Position numbers and translations under genes: made by a program
Part shown: piece by piece, positions 33,648-43,070 of the stretch
Position numbering within the stretch: position 1 is the stretch's first letter
Layout of the letters: each line of letters begins with the position of its first letter
The notes under the pieces: model-generated
Databases searched by the model: none
Told to the model about the DNA's origin: nothing
Seen by the model: only the letters and a program-made list of their open reading frames with translations
Source: Bog-756 sp052326605
GTDB lineage: Bacteria > Actinomycetota > Acidimicrobiia > Acidimicrobiales > RAAP-2
DNA length: 64,000 nt
Direction: 5' to 3'
NCBI GenBank assembly: GCA_052326605.1
Contig: JBKQMB010000047.1
Span: forward strand, 1-64,000

Positions 33648-35295
33648 GCTTCACGTCAACGGCGCCGTCGTCGAGGTCCTCGACGACGGCGCCTCTCTGC
33701 TGGACGTACTTCGCGATCGGCTCGGACTGCACTCGGTCAAGGACGGCTGCAGCCCCCAGGGCCAGTGCGGCTGTTGCACGGTATGGGTGGACGGCGCCCC
33801 GCGGGTGGCGTGCGTCACCCCGGTCCGCCGGCTGCAGGGTCGCCGGGTGACCACTCTCGAGTCGCTCCCCGGGGACGGGGCCGCCGAGTGGGCCGAGGCG
33901 CTGGTGGCCACCGGCGGCAGCCAGTGCGGCTTCTGCACCCCGGGCATCGTGATGAGGCTGGCTGCCCTGTCCCCGGAGCCCGCCGAGCGCGGCCATGGTT
34001 CCGCCGCGGCCACTGCCGCATCGGAGAAGGTCGGACAGGCCCTGGTCGCCCACCTGTGCCGCTGCACCGGTTGGAAGACCATCGAGGAGGCGGCCTCCCG
34101 GGTCTATCAACGGTCACCGGGGTCCGACCCCTCGGCTGGCCCGGCACGCGACCTCGGTGCCGCTTCTGCCCGGGCCGAGCTCGAAGGAGGGGTCCCCCAG
34201 CAGGTCGGCCTTGACGTGGTGATGGGCCGGGCGGGGTTCGCCGACGACACCTGTCCGCCGGGTGCGCTGGTGGCCGTGCCCGATGGACGGGGTGGACACG
34301 CCGTGGCCGAGTCGGTGGCCGCGGCTCGGGCCCTGGCCGGAAGGGTCCAGGGTCGCAGCACCAGTGCCGCGCTGAGCCATCCGATCGCGGTGCCGCCGGG
34401 AGCGTGGACGGTCGGCCTGCGTACGACCTGGGTGGAGCCGGCCTACGTCGAGCCGGACGCGTCCTGGTGCGTCCCGGGGGGAGTGCCAGCGTCCCCCTAC
34501 GGGAACGGCGGTGCCTTCGGGGGGAAGCTGCACTCACCGGTGGCGGCCGACGCCCGCCGTCTGGCCGACGAGCACGGCCGGCCCGTGCGGGTCCTGTGGT
34601 CACGCGAGGACGTCGTGCGGCACGGGCCCAAGCGCCCACCGGTGGCCGGTGGCATCGACGCCGGGGGGACCGGGGTGCTCCGGGTGGGGATCACCGCGGG
34701 CGAGGTGACCGGGCAGCAGTGGGCCTCGGTGTCCGCCCTGGCGGCGGCCGTGGCCCCCGGGCTGGTCCTCGAGCAGGTGGCGCTGGCCGGGCCACCGATC
34801 TCCTTCGACCTGCGGGCCGCGGTGTGGGCGGAGGCGGCGGTGCTGGCCGCTGTCGCCCGTCTGGCCGCGCCCGACGGTCCCGGGCCTCGCCACGACGTCC
34901 CCATCGAGGTGGTCGGCCCGTCCGGGGGGCGTGCGGTGGCCCGCTGCGGCCCCGACGGCTCGATCGAACTGTCGGTCGACGCCGGCCCGCCCCTCGACGA
35001 GGTCGTGCTCCGCTCCTACTGCATCGGGGCCGCCCACCAGGCGTTGGGCTGGGTCCGTTCGGAGGGGATCGCCGTGGATGCCGATGGGGCGGTCCACGAC
35101 CTGACGATGCGCTCCTTCGGGGTCCTGCAGGCCAGGGCCATGCCGCCGGTCACCGTGCGGATCGGGTCGGCCTCTGCTGCCGGCCCGGTCAACGGCTCCG
35201 ACGCCGTGTTCGCCGCGGTGGCCGCCGCCCGCTGGCTGGCCGACGGACTGGCACCCGAGTGGCCTCTCGACAGGGGCGGCGCCGGCCGCCGATGA
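33640..35295 (+). CDS. [2Fe-2S] / molybdopterin-type dehydrogenase fusion protein
   Basis: The product (551 residues from CTG 33640) starts with a xanthine-dehydrogenase-type two-[2Fe-2S] domain: IQLHVNGAVVEVLDDG, GCSPQGQCGCCTVWVDG, GGSQCGFCTPG and HLCRCTGWKTIEEA. After residue 165 it resembles parts of a molybdopterin-binding large subunit (SPYGNGGAFGGKLHSPVAAD, RPVRVLWSREDVVRHGPKR). It is much shorter than a full large subunit, so it looks like a compact fusion. There is no ATG, GTG or TTG before the domain; ATG 33787 would delete the first cluster. A CTG start, or reinitiation after erpA, is inferred. Confidence 0.75.
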   Translation: MIQLHVNGAVVEVLDDGASLLDVLRDRLGLHSVKDGCSPQGQCGCCTVWVDGAPRVACVTPVRRLQGRRVTTLESLPGDGAAEWAEALVATGGSQCGFCTPGIVMRLAALSPEPAERGHGSAAATAASEKVGQALVAHLCRCTGWKTIEEAASRVYQRSPGSDPSAGPARDLGAASARAELEGGVPQQVGLDVVMGRAGFADDTCPPGALVAVPDGRGGHAVAESVAAARALAGRVQGRSTSAALSHPIAVPPGAWTVGLRTTWVEPAYVEPDASWCVPGGVPASPYGNGGAFGGKLHSPVAADARRLADEHGRPVRVLWSREDVVRHGPKRPPVAGGIDAGGTGVLRVGITAGEVTGQQWASVSALAAAVAPGLVLEQVALAGPPISFDLRAAVWAEAAVLAAVARLAAPDGPGPRHDVPIEVVGPSGGRAVARCGPDGSIELSVDAGPPLDEVVLRSYCIGAAHQALGWVRSEGIAVDADGAVHDLTMRSFGVLQARAMPPVTVRIGSASAAGPVNGSDAVFAAVAAARWLADGLAPEWPLDRGGAGRR

Positions 35296-35370
35296 GGCTC
35301 TCCCCCCGGACCCGCGGCCGAACGTAGGCTGGACCGTCCACCGAGCCCCAGCCCCTGCGAGGAGCATGCG

Positions 35371-35742
35371 ATGAGTACCCCGATCGGCCCGTACGCCCCC
35401 ATCGTCATCGCCGGCCCCTGGTTGATCTGCTCCGGCCAGCTCGGGCTGGGCGAGCCGGAGGCCGGACAGGCTCCCTCGTTGGTGGAGGGTGGTGCCCCGG
35501 CCCAGCTCGCACAGGCCCTGGCCAATGCCGACGGGCTCCTGCGCGGCCAGGGTGCCGTGCCGGCCGACGTGGTCAAGACCACCGTGTTCCTGGTCGACAT
35601 GGCCGATGCCCCCGCCGTCAACGACGCCTACCTGGCGTTCTTCGGCGACCACCGCCCGGCCCGCTCGATGGTGGCCGTGTCCGGGCTCCCCCTGGGCGGC
35701 CTGGTCGAAGTGGAGCTGTGGGCGTACCGCGACCCGTCGTGA
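35371..35742 (+). CDS. RidA/YjgF family protein
   Basis: The 123-residue RidA-family protein has the conserved Arg in HRPARSMVAVSGLP and the C-terminal VEVELWAYRDPS. Family members hydrolyse reactive enamine/imine intermediates from PLP enzymes. ATG 35371 follows a GCGAGGAG-like site. It is co-directional with the [2Fe-2S]/molybdopterin gene, 75 bp downstream. Whether it shares its transcript is unknown. Confidence 0.88.
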   Translation: MSTPIGPYAPIVIAGPWLICSGQLGLGEPEAGQAPSLVEGGAPAQLAQALANADGLLRGQGAVPADVVKTTVFLVDMADAPAVNDAYLAFFGDHRPARSMVAVSGLPLGGLVEVELWAYRDPS

Positions 35743-35752
35743 CCGAGGCGGG

Positions 35753-36433
35753 TCAGGGCATCCAGCTGGTCTGACCGAACCGGTAGCCCACCGAGCGGAC
35801 CGTCTGGATCAGGTGGGCGTTCTCCTCGCCGAGCTTGGCCCGGAGGCGCCGGACATGGACGTCGACGGTGCGGGCACCGCCGTAGTACTCGTAGCCCCAC
35901 ACCCTCGACAGCAGCGTCTCGCGGGTGAACACCTTGCCCGGGCGGGCGGCCAGAAATCGGAGCAGCTCGTACTCCATGTAGGTGAGGTCGAGAACCTTGC
36001 CTGCCACCGCGGCCTGGTAGGTCTCGAGATTGAGCACCAGGGGCCCGTGTTCGAGGAGATCCGGCCGCAGGCCCCGTCCGGTCCTCCAGAAGAGGTGGGC
36101 CAGCCGGGCACTGAGCTCCCCGGCGTTGACCGGCTCGAGGCAGAGGTCGTCGAACAGATCCTCACGGAGCTCGAGCTCGCCAAGCTGCTCGACCGGGACG
36201 ACCACCATCACCGGGGCGAGGGGGACCTCACGCTTGCGAAGGTGGCGGCAGAGGAGGAACGCCCCGACCGGATCGGCGGCGCTGGAGATCACCGCACCCG
36301 ACCACCCGTCCTCTGGCTCCTCGGTTTCGGCGGCCTCGGGTTTGTCGATGCCCCGCCACGGATAGCCGGCCCGTTCGAGGACGGCGATCACCGCGATGGG
36401 CGGCACGGCGGGAAAACACAGCAAGGGCTCCAT
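35753..36433 (-). CDS. GlnR-like orphan OmpR-type regulator
   Basis: The 226-residue protein has a degenerate receiver-like N-terminus (residues 1-110) without a clear phospho-acceptor Asp triad, and an OmpR/PhoB winged helix at the C-terminus (YMEYELLRFLAARPGKVFTRETLL, ARTVDVHVRRLRAKLGEE, TVRSVGYRF). Actinobacterial GlnR is exactly such a phosphorylation-independent orphan that controls nitrogen genes. Its place beside two glutamine synthetase genes, 49 bp from GSI, makes that role likely. ATG 36433 has a GGGGGAG site. Other OmpR-type orphans (e.g. MtrA-like) cannot be excluded. Confidence 0.75.
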   Translation of the reverse strand: MEPLLCFPAVPPIAVIAVLERAGYPWRGIDKPEAAETEEPEDGWSGAVISSAADPVGAFLLCRHLRKREVPLAPVMVVVPVEQLGELELREDLFDDLCLEPVNAGELSARLAHLFWRTGRGLRPDLLEHGPLVLNLETYQAAVAGKVLDLTYMEYELLRFLAARPGKVFTRETLLSRVWGYEYYGGARTVDVHVRRLRAKLGEENAHLIQTVRSVGYRFGQTSWMP

Positions 36434-36481
36434 GGCGGTGCTCCCCCTTTCCTCTCGAGGTGCTGGCTGTTCGAAGGCTGC

Positions 36482-37846
36482 TTACAGCAGCGGGAGATAG
36501 CGGTCGAGCTCGAACTGCGATACGTGGGCCTTGTACCCGGCCCATTCGGCCCGCTTGTTGCGGATGAACCACTCGAAGACGTGGTCGCCGAGGGTGGCGG
36601 CCAACAGCTCGGAGGACTCCATGAGGACCAGGGCCTCGTTGAGGCTACCCGGAAGGTGCAGGATCCCCTTGCCCGACAGCTCCTCGGCGCTCAGATCGAA
36701 CAGGTTGGCATCGGTTTCGGGGGGCAGCTCGTACCCCTGCTCGATGCCTCGCAGCCCGGCAGCCAGAATGACGGCGAAGGCCAGATAGGGGTTGCAGGCG
36801 CTGTCGGGCGACCGGTACTCGATGCGGGTGGACTCGCCCTTGCCGGGCTTGACCACCGGTACCCGGACCAGGGCGGACCGGTTGTTGCGGGCCCAGGACA
36901 TGTGGATGGGGGCCTCGTAGCCGGACACCAGCCGCTTGTAGGAGTTGACCCACTGGTTGGTGACCGCGGTGATCTCCCCGGCGTGGCGGAGGAGGCCGGC
37001 GATGAACCCCTCGGCCACCTCGGAGAGTCCGCCCGGCCGTTCGAGGTCCACGAATGCGTTGGCCTCCCCGCGGAAGAGCGACATGTGGGTGTGCATCCCC
37101 GAGCCCTGCAGGCCGGCGAGGGGCTTGGGCATGAAGCTGGCGAACACCCCCTGCTGGCGGGCCATCTCCTTGACCACCAGGCGCACCGTCATGATGGTGT
37201 CGGCCATGGTCAGCGCGTCGGTGTAGCGGAGGTCGATCTCGTGCTGGCTGGGTGCATCCTCGTGCTGGGCGTGCTCGACCGGGATGCCCATCTCCTCCAG
37301 GGTGAGCACGGTGCGCTGTCGGATGTCACTGGCCCGGTCGGCCACTGTCAGCTCGAAGTACGACCCTGTGTCCAACGTCTGCGGCGCGTGGGAGGGGTCG
37401 CTGTCGGCGAAGTAGAAGTACTCGATCTCCGGTGCTGCGTAGAAGGTGAAGCCGCGATCGTGTGCCCGGTCGAGTGAACGGCGCAGCACGTGGCGGGGGC
37501 AGCCCTGGAACGGCGAGCCGTCGAGGTCGACGATGTCGCAGAAGACCCGCGCCACCTGGGCCTCGGGCACCTCGCCATTCGGCCCGAACTGCCCGTGGCC
37601 GTGCCAGGGGAGGAGCTGGAAGGTGTTGGCATCCGGCCGGGCCAGGACGTCGCTCTCCTGGACGCGGCTGAAGCCGTCGATGGCGGACCCGTCGAACGTC
37701 ATCCCCTCGCCCAGGGCGTTCTCGAGCTCGGCGGGCGTGATGCTGAAGGTCTTCGGTGTTCCGAGCACGTCGGTGAACCACAGCTGGACGAACCTGATGC
37801 CGCGTTCCTCCACGGTGCGGAGGACGTACTCCTCTTGACTCCTCAT
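36482..37846 (-). CDS. glnA: Glutamine synthetase type I
   Basis: The 454-residue GSI-type enzyme (L-glutamate + NH3 + ATP to glutamine) has the N-terminal WFTDVLGTPK, the latch DGSAIDGFSRVQESD, catalytic APEIEYFYF, HEIDLRY, GSGMHTHMSLF and IEYRSPDSACNPYLAFAVIL. The short length fits the GSI-alpha group; the Tyr adenylylation loop typical of GSI-beta is not evident, suggesting control by feedback or by the GlnR-like neighbour. ATG 37846 begins MRSQEEYVL; the open frame upstream to 37996 lies over the terminator and is rejected. Confidence 0.9.
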   Translation of the reverse strand: MRSQEEYVLRTVEERGIRFVQLWFTDVLGTPKTFSITPAELENALGEGMTFDGSAIDGFSRVQESDVLARPDANTFQLLPWHGHGQFGPNGEVPEAQVARVFCDIVDLDGSPFQGCPRHVLRRSLDRAHDRGFTFYAAPEIEYFYFADSDPSHAPQTLDTGSYFELTVADRASDIRQRTVLTLEEMGIPVEHAQHEDAPSQHEIDLRYTDALTMADTIMTVRLVVKEMARQQGVFASFMPKPLAGLQGSGMHTHMSLFRGEANAFVDLERPGGLSEVAEGFIAGLLRHAGEITAVTNQWVNSYKRLVSGYEAPIHMSWARNNRSALVRVPVVKPGKGESTRIEYRSPDSACNPYLAFAVILAAGLRGIEQGYELPPETDANLFDLSAEELSGKGILHLPGSLNEALVLMESSELLAATLGDHVFEWFIRNKRAEWAGYKAHVSQFELDRYLPLL

Positions 37847-37958
37847 CGGGTCGGCCACCTCCGGGCGAGTCGGGGTCTCTGTGTGGGGGGTGTCAGGGTC
37901 GATGCCGCCATTCTCGCAGGTGGCAGGGGGCTCGGTCGAAGTGGCGCCGGCGGAGGCG

Positions 37959-37992
37959 AACAGAGCCGGGCCCGGAGGGGCCCGGCTCTGTT
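37959..37992 (-). terminator. Strong hairpin terminator of the GSII gene
   Basis: A perfect 15-bp stem (AACAGAGCCGGGCCC / GGGCCCGGCTCTGTT) with a GGAG tetraloop lies between the 3' end of the GSII gene (38069) and the 5' end of GSI (37846), both on the minus strand. On that strand it would separate the two transcripts. Confidence 0.85.
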
Positions 37993-38068
37993 GCACGCAG
38001 AGCGGTGGAGCCGGGGACCGCCGGGCCCACTTCGCGGTGGCCCGGGTTCCGGTTGGTCCCCGCGCCGG

Positions 38069-39079
38069 TCAGCTTCCCTCGGCGTCGCCGCAGACGGTCT
38101 CGACCATGATGGCGGTCACCTGGTAGGGGTCCATGTTGGCATTCGGGCGGCGGTCCTCCAGCCAACCCTTCTTGGCCTTGGCCGTGGCCCACGGGATGCG
38201 GATGGAGGCGCCCCGGTCGGAGGTCGCGTAACTGAACGTGGTGTAGTGGGCGGTCTCGTGCGCTCCGGTCAGTCGGCTCTCGATGCCCACGCCGTACACG
38301 GCGATGTGCTCGTCGATCTTCTTCCCGATGGCCTCGCAGCCGGCGATGATGGCGTCCCAGCCGCCTTCGGCCCGCATCTCCTTGGTGGAGAAGTTGGTGT
38401 GGGCCCCGGCGCCGTTCCAGTCACCGAGGATCGGCTTGGGCTCGAGGGTGGCGTAGACCTCGAAGTCCTCGGCGATGCGGAAGAGGAGCCACCGGGCCAC
38501 CCAGAGCTGGTCGGACATCTCCAGCGGCGAGAGGACGCCGACCTGGAACTCCCACTGGCCCATCATGACCTCGGCGTTGGTGCCCTCGATGCCGATGCCC
38601 GCATCGATGCACGCAGCCGTGTGGAGCTCGACGATCTCGCGTCCGGGCATCTTGTCGCCACCGACGCCGCAGTAGTAGGGGCCCTGGGGCGCGGGATAAC
38701 CGATGGCCGGCCAGCCCAAAGGCCGCCCGTCCTTGAAGAAGGTGTACTCCTGCTCGATGCCGAACATCGGCTCGTGGTGGCCGTACTTCTTCACCACCTC
38801 ACGCAGCCGGGCGCGGGTGTTGGTCGGGTGGGGGGTGAAGTCGGTCAGCAGCACCTCGCACATCACCAACCTGTCGTCGGGCCCCCGCAGGGGATCGGGA
38901 CAGCTGAACACCGGCTGGAGCACGCAGTCCGAGTCGTGGCCCAGCGCCTGGTTGGTGCTCGAACCGTCGAACCCCCAGATGCCCGGCTCCTCGCCGTCGG
39001 CGACGATCTTCGTCTTGCTGCGCAGCAGCGGCGCAGGCTCGGTTCCGTCGATCCAGATGTACTCGGCTTGGTAAGGCAC
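38069..39079 (-). CDS. glnII: Glutamine synthetase type II
   Basis: The 336-residue GSII (eukaryote-like) enzyme has the start YQAEYIWIDGTEPAPLLRSK, GIWGFDGSSTNQA, FGIEQEYTFF, GTNAEVMMGQWEFQVG, GAGAHTNFST and the C-terminal DRGASIRIPW. GTG 39079 is chosen because GAGGAG lies 5 bp upstream and it begins the family's first strand; the frame is open to 39190. GSII coexists with GSI in some actinobacteria and is often induced under nitrogen limitation. It is divergent from nadE and separated from GSI by a strong terminator. Confidence 0.92.
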   Translation of the reverse strand: MPYQAEYIWIDGTEPAPLLRSKTKIVADGEEPGIWGFDGSSTNQALGHDSDCVLQPVFSCPDPLRGPDDRLVMCEVLLTDFTPHPTNTRARLREVVKKYGHHEPMFGIEQEYTFFKDGRPLGWPAIGYPAPQGPYYCGVGGDKMPGREIVELHTAACIDAGIGIEGTNAEVMMGQWEFQVGVLSPLEMSDQLWVARWLLFRIAEDFEVYATLEPKPILGDWNGAGAHTNFSTKEMRAEGGWDAIIAGCEAIGKKIDEHIAVYGVGIESRLTGAHETAHYTTFSYATSDRGASIRIPWATAKAKKGWLEDRRPNANMDPYQVTAIMVETVCGDAEGS

Positions 39080-39371
39080 TCGCACTCCTCTGTTTCCATT
39101 GCTCGGTTTTTTCTCTGACTCGGTCGCCCTCTGCCCTGGCTTCCCGCCGCTGATGCGGGGCCCGTACCACCGGCACGGCCCAGGGGCCATGCCGGTGGGG
39201 GTGGGAATCCGAGGGACAACCCACTATCGCAGGGCGCCGTTTCTCCCCCGTTACCCGATTGTGAACGGACGATGAATAGGCCGACCTGCGCGCCACGCTG
39301 CCGTAACCGTACCCCCGTGGGTGGCCACTTCGTCCAGAGGGGTCCGGCGGTGGTGCCGATAGGCTGGCCCC

Positions 39372-41144
39372 ATGGCTCGAGTGCGGGTGGCCGCGTGCCA
39401 GATCAACACCGTGGTGGGCGATCTCGAGGGCAATGCCCGGCGCATCCTCGGCGCCCTCGACGAGGCAGAGCGCGGCCGTGCGGACCTGGCCGTCTTCCCC
39501 GAACTGACGGTCACCGGGTACCCCCCCGAGGATCTCCTGGGCCGGCCGGCCTTCGTGGCCGACAACCAGGCGGTGTTCGCCGAGATCGCCGCGTCCACGG
39601 GCACCTGTGCCGCCGTGGTCGGGTACGTCGCCACCGATCGGGCCGGGCGACTGGTCAATGCCGCGGCCATGTGCGCAGGTGGCCGCGTGGTCGGCCGCTA
39701 CTTCAAGCGCCTGCTTCCCAACTACGGGGTCTTCGACGAGCAGCGGTGGTTCGCCCCCGGGGACGGACCCTCGACCCGCCCCGTGGTGGCCGGCGTCCCG
39801 GTGGGGATGACCATCTGCGAGGACATGTGGTTCGCCCACGGACCGATGGTCGACCAGGCCGCCGCCGGGGCCCGCCTGCTGGTCAACCTCAATGCGTCCC
39901 CTTACTCGCGCGGCCGCCGGTCCGAGCGCCTCTCCGTGCTGGCCGACCGGGTGGCGGAGACGGGATGCCCCATCGTCTACGTCAATCAGGTCGGCGGCCA
40001 GGACGAGCTCGTCTTCGACGGTGCCTCCCTGGTGATGGACCCCGACGGGGCCCTTTCGGCCTCGGCGCGCCAGTTCGAGGAGGAAGTCCTCCTCGTCGAC
40101 CTCGACGTCGACGTGCCTCCCCCGGCCGGCGCCCCTGCTCCCCCGGACGGGGTCGCCGCGGGCACGGTGGTGATCAGCGGGACGTCCCGGGCCGAGGGGT
40201 CGCATCCTGTGGCCGACACCGTGGCCCCCGTCCTCGACCCCGAGGCAGAGGTCTACGGGGCCCTGGTCCTCGGGACACGCGACTACGTGGCGAAGAACGG
40301 GTTCACCGACGCGGTGATCGGACTGTCCGGGGGCATCGACTCGTCGCTGGTGGCGGCCATCGCCGTCGACGCGCTGGGATCCGCGCACGTCCACGGCGTG
40401 ACCATGCCCTCGCGCTACTCCAGCGAGGGATCGGTGGCTGACGCGGTGACGCTGGCCGCCAACTTGGGCATAGGCATCGCCAACGCCTCCATCGAGGGGG
40501 TGCATCGGGCCTTTTCCGACACCCTCGCTCCTCTGATCGGAGCGGCGCCCCGCGGGCTGACCGACGAGAACCTGCAGTCGCGCCTCCGAGGGGTGCTGCT
40601 CATGGCGTTGTCCAACGCCAACGGCTGGATCGTCCTCACCACCGGCAACAAGAGCGAGATGGCCACCGGCTACTCCACGCTGTACGGCGACTCTGCCGGA
40701 GGGTTCGCCGTGATCAAGGATGTGGCCAAGACCCTCGTCTACGAACTGTGCCGCCACCGCAACGCCCGGGCCGGGTTCGACCTGATCCCCGATCCGGTGC
40801 TCACCAAGGCGCCGTCGGCCGAGCTGCGCCCGGACCAGCGTGACGACGAGTCGTTGCCGCCCTACTCGGTGCTCGACCCGGTCATGGCCGGCTACGTCGA
40901 GGGCGACCGGTCTGCCGACGACCTGATCGCCGAGGGGTACGACCCCGACGTGGTGGCTCAGGTGATCGGGCTGGTGGACCGCGCCGAGTACAAGCGCAGG
41001 CAGATGCCACCTGGGGTCCGGATATCGGCCAAGGCGTTCGGCAAGGATCGTCGGATGCCCATCACCAACCATTACCGATCCGCGATGGCCAGGCCCGACA
41101 CGGGGCCGGGGACACCGGGCGGGGAGGCCCCGGCCGTTGTCTGA
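39372..41144 (+). CDS. nadE: Glutamine-dependent NAD+ synthetase
   Basis: The 590-residue two-domain enzyme has an N-terminal nitrilase-type glutaminase (Glu in FPELTVTGYPPEDL, Lys in YFKRLLPNYGVFDEQRWF, Cys in GMTICEDMWF) and a C-terminal NAD synthetase with the PP-loop GLSGGIDSSLVAAIA and TGNKSEMATGYSTLYGD. It amidates nicotinic acid adenine dinucleotide using ammonia from glutamine, a link to the adjacent glutamine synthetase genes. The length and motifs are complete. It overlaps the next gene by 8 bp. Confidence 0.96.
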   Translation: MARVRVAACQINTVVGDLEGNARRILGALDEAERGRADLAVFPELTVTGYPPEDLLGRPAFVADNQAVFAEIAASTGTCAAVVGYVATDRAGRLVNAAAMCAGGRVVGRYFKRLLPNYGVFDEQRWFAPGDGPSTRPVVAGVPVGMTICEDMWFAHGPMVDQAAAGARLLVNLNASPYSRGRRSERLSVLADRVAETGCPIVYVNQVGGQDELVFDGASLVMDPDGALSASARQFEEEVLLVDLDVDVPPPAGAPAPPDGVAAGTVVISGTSRAEGSHPVADTVAPVLDPEAEVYGALVLGTRDYVAKNGFTDAVIGLSGGIDSSLVAAIAVDALGSAHVHGVTMPSRYSSEGSVADAVTLAANLGIGIANASIEGVHRAFSDTLAPLIGAAPRGLTDENLQSRLRGVLLMALSNANGWIVLTTGNKSEMATGYSTLYGDSAGGFAVIKDVAKTLVYELCRHRNARAGFDLIPDPVLTKAPSAELRPDQRDDESLPPYSVLDPVMAGYVEGDRSADDLIAEGYDPDVVAQVIGLVDRAEYKRRQMPPGVRISAKAFGKDRRMPITNHYRSAMARPDTGPGTPGGEAPAVV

Positions 41145-41850
41145 CGCCCCGATCGGATTCGATTTGCCACAGATCGTCGACGGACCGGCACCCGGAGACC
41201 TCGGTGCCGAGCCGCTCGCCCTCACCCTCGGTGCCACGGCTGCGATCGTCGGTGAGTACCGTTGGATCGAGAACGCCCTCTACGCCGCCCTCGGTACGTG
41301 GGTGAGCGACATGCCCATCGCTGCCGTGCAGGTCCACCTGGACGCCCAGAGCATGCGCCACGCGTGGCACGCCGAACTATGGGCCGACCGCCTGCCGGTC
41401 CTCGCCGGAGTCGATCCGGACCGGCTGACCATGCCGTCCCCCCCCTCGGCTGCCCTGTTCGCCGTACTCAACGGCGACACTCCGGCGAGGGAGGGGCCGG
41501 GATCGTCGTGGCCACCGGCCGGCGACGGGAGGTCGAGGCCGCCGGGTGCGCTGCCGCGGCTGGCGGGGCTCTACCGGGTGGTCCTCCCCCGCCTGGCGGT
41601 GAGTTACCGCCGTCATCTGGGCGTCACCAACTCGGTGACCGACGGACCGCTCCGTCGGACCCTCCGGCTGGTGCTCAACGACGAGATGGAGGACTGGTAC
41701 GCCGGGGAGCAACTGGTGCAGCGCCTGGTCGCCCGACCCCATGATGTGGCTGCCGTCTACGAGTTCCAACAGCGCCTGGAGGAGACGGTGGTGGCGGCGG
41801 GGGCCAGAACGGGGATGGTGGTCTTCCCCGACACGGTTCCTCCCGACTGA
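41137..41850 (+). CDS. Conserved hypothetical protein, possibly ferritin-like
   Basis: The 237-residue protein starts at TTG 41137 inside the end of nadE (8-bp overlap), so it is coupled. Helices with VGEYRWIENALYAALG, RHAWHAELWADRLP (HxxHxE-like) and LNDEMEDWYAGEQLVQRL resemble the four-helix pattern of ferritin-like proteins, with Glu and His spaced for a di-metal site. A Pro/Gly-rich loop (about 115-140) lies between the helix pairs. I cannot assign a function. The sequence before 41850 shows no signal peptide. Confidence 0.65.
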   Translation: MSDAPIGFDLPQIVDGPAPGDLGAEPLALTLGATAAIVGEYRWIENALYAALGTWVSDMPIAAVQVHLDAQSMRHAWHAELWADRLPVLAGVDPDRLTMPSPPSAALFAVLNGDTPAREGPGSSWPPAGDGRSRPPGALPRLAGLYRVVLPRLAVSYRRHLGVTNSVTDGPLRRTLRLVLNDEMEDWYAGEQLVQRLVARPHDVAAVYEFQQRLEETVVAAGARTGMVVFPDTVPPD

Positions 41851-42028
41851 CCGCGCACGACGGCGTGGCGACCCGATCCGTCTGAAGGGGTTGACGCGTC
41901 CGGTAAACTTCGAGGGCAGCAATCGTTGCGCCCGATAACGCCAGGCCTCAGTCACCCAGAACCCGTTCGGCGGTTTGGTTGGCGTAGGTTTGCCGTCCCC
42001 CACAGCGTTGGGGAAAACGAAGGACCTG

Positions 42029-42973
42029 GTGAAGTTGGCAAAGGAGCGCCTCGAACGAGACGACGAGGACCTGGTGCGGTTGTATCTGACCGACATCGGC
42101 CAGTATCCGTTGTTGACCAAGGACGACGAGGTTCGTCTGGCACAGGCCATCGAAGCCGGACGCGAAGCCGACGCACAGCTGGCTGCGGCCCCGAAGGGGC
42201 TGACCCCGGCGAAGAAGCGCGAGCTTCGGCGCACGACGCTGCAGGGCGAGTCGGCCCAGCAGACCTTCGTGCAGTCGAACCTTCGGCTGGTCGTCTCCAT
42301 CGCCAAGAAGTACCAGGCCTCGGGCCTGCCGCTGCTCGACCTCATCCAGGAGGGCAACCTCGGCCTCATGCACGCCGTCGAGAAGTTCGACTGGCGCAAG
42401 GGGTTCAAGTTCTCCACCTATGCCACCTGGTGGATCCGCCAGGCCATTACCCGGGGGATCGCCAATACCGGGCGCACCATCCGGCTGCCCGTCCACGCCG
42501 GCGACACGTTGGCCCGGGTGCAGAAGGCGCAGGCGCGTCTCGAACTGAAGTACGGCCGGCCGGCAACGCTGGCCGAACTGGGCGCCGAAGTCGAGATGCC
42601 CGAGGACAAGCTGGTGGAGGCCCTTCGGTTCCGAGCCGAGCCCCTCTCCTTGTCGGAGCCCCTGCGCGAGGACGGCGACGCCGAGCTCGGCGACGTCGTC
42701 GAGGACCGGTCGGCGGAGTCACCCTTCGAGGTTGCGGCGGTCTCCCTGCTCCCTGAGGAGATCGGTCGCCTCCTGTCACCACTCGACGAGAGGGAGCGCG
42801 AGATCCTCCGGCTCCGCTTCGGCCTCGACCGCGGCGAGCCGCGCACGCTCGAGGAGGTGGGCGAGCACTTCAACCTCACCCGTGAGCGGATCCGCCAGAT
42901 CGAGGCGAGGGCCATGTCCAAGCTGCGGCACCCTTCGTCGGACACCGGCGCTCGCGACCTCCTGACGGTCTGA
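42029..42973 (+). CDS. RNA polymerase sigma-70 factor (group 2, SigB/HrdB-like)
   Basis: The primary-like sigma factor has region 1.2 (DLVRLYLTDIGQYPLLT), region 2 (NLRLVVSIAKKY, LLDLIQEGNLGLMHAVEKFD, FSTYATWWIRQAITR), region 3 (IRLPVH) and region 4 (LRFGLDRGEPRTLEEVG, LTRERIRQIEARAMSKLR). No region 1.1 is present. There is no ATG near the start; GTG 42029 has GAAGGA at a good distance and gives 314 residues, while TTG 41975 or 41990 would add up to 18. A non-essential group 2 factor is likely, with stress or stationary-phase promoters. Confidence 0.9.
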   Translation: MKLAKERLERDDEDLVRLYLTDIGQYPLLTKDDEVRLAQAIEAGREADAQLAAAPKGLTPAKKRELRRTTLQGESAQQTFVQSNLRLVVSIAKKYQASGLPLLDLIQEGNLGLMHAVEKFDWRKGFKFSTYATWWIRQAITRGIANTGRTIRLPVHAGDTLARVQKAQARLELKYGRPATLAELGAEVEMPEDKLVEALRFRAEPLSLSEPLREDGDAELGDVVEDRSAESPFEVAAVSLLPEEIGRLLSPLDEREREILRLRFGLDRGEPRTLEEVGEHFNLTRERIRQIEARAMSKLRHPSSDTGARDLLTV

Positions 42974-43070
42974 GGATCTCCTCGCCGTCTGCGCACACCC
43001 CGCGCACGCCCCGGGGCGGACCGCCACCGGCCGGAGCAGCCGGCCCGGGGAGCGGGTACGATCTCTCTCC

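Noticed and set aside
38799..41237. 812-codon minus-strand open frame
   Set aside because: Lies opposite nadE and out of frame with the GSII gene; Gly/Asp/His-rich composition without any domain.
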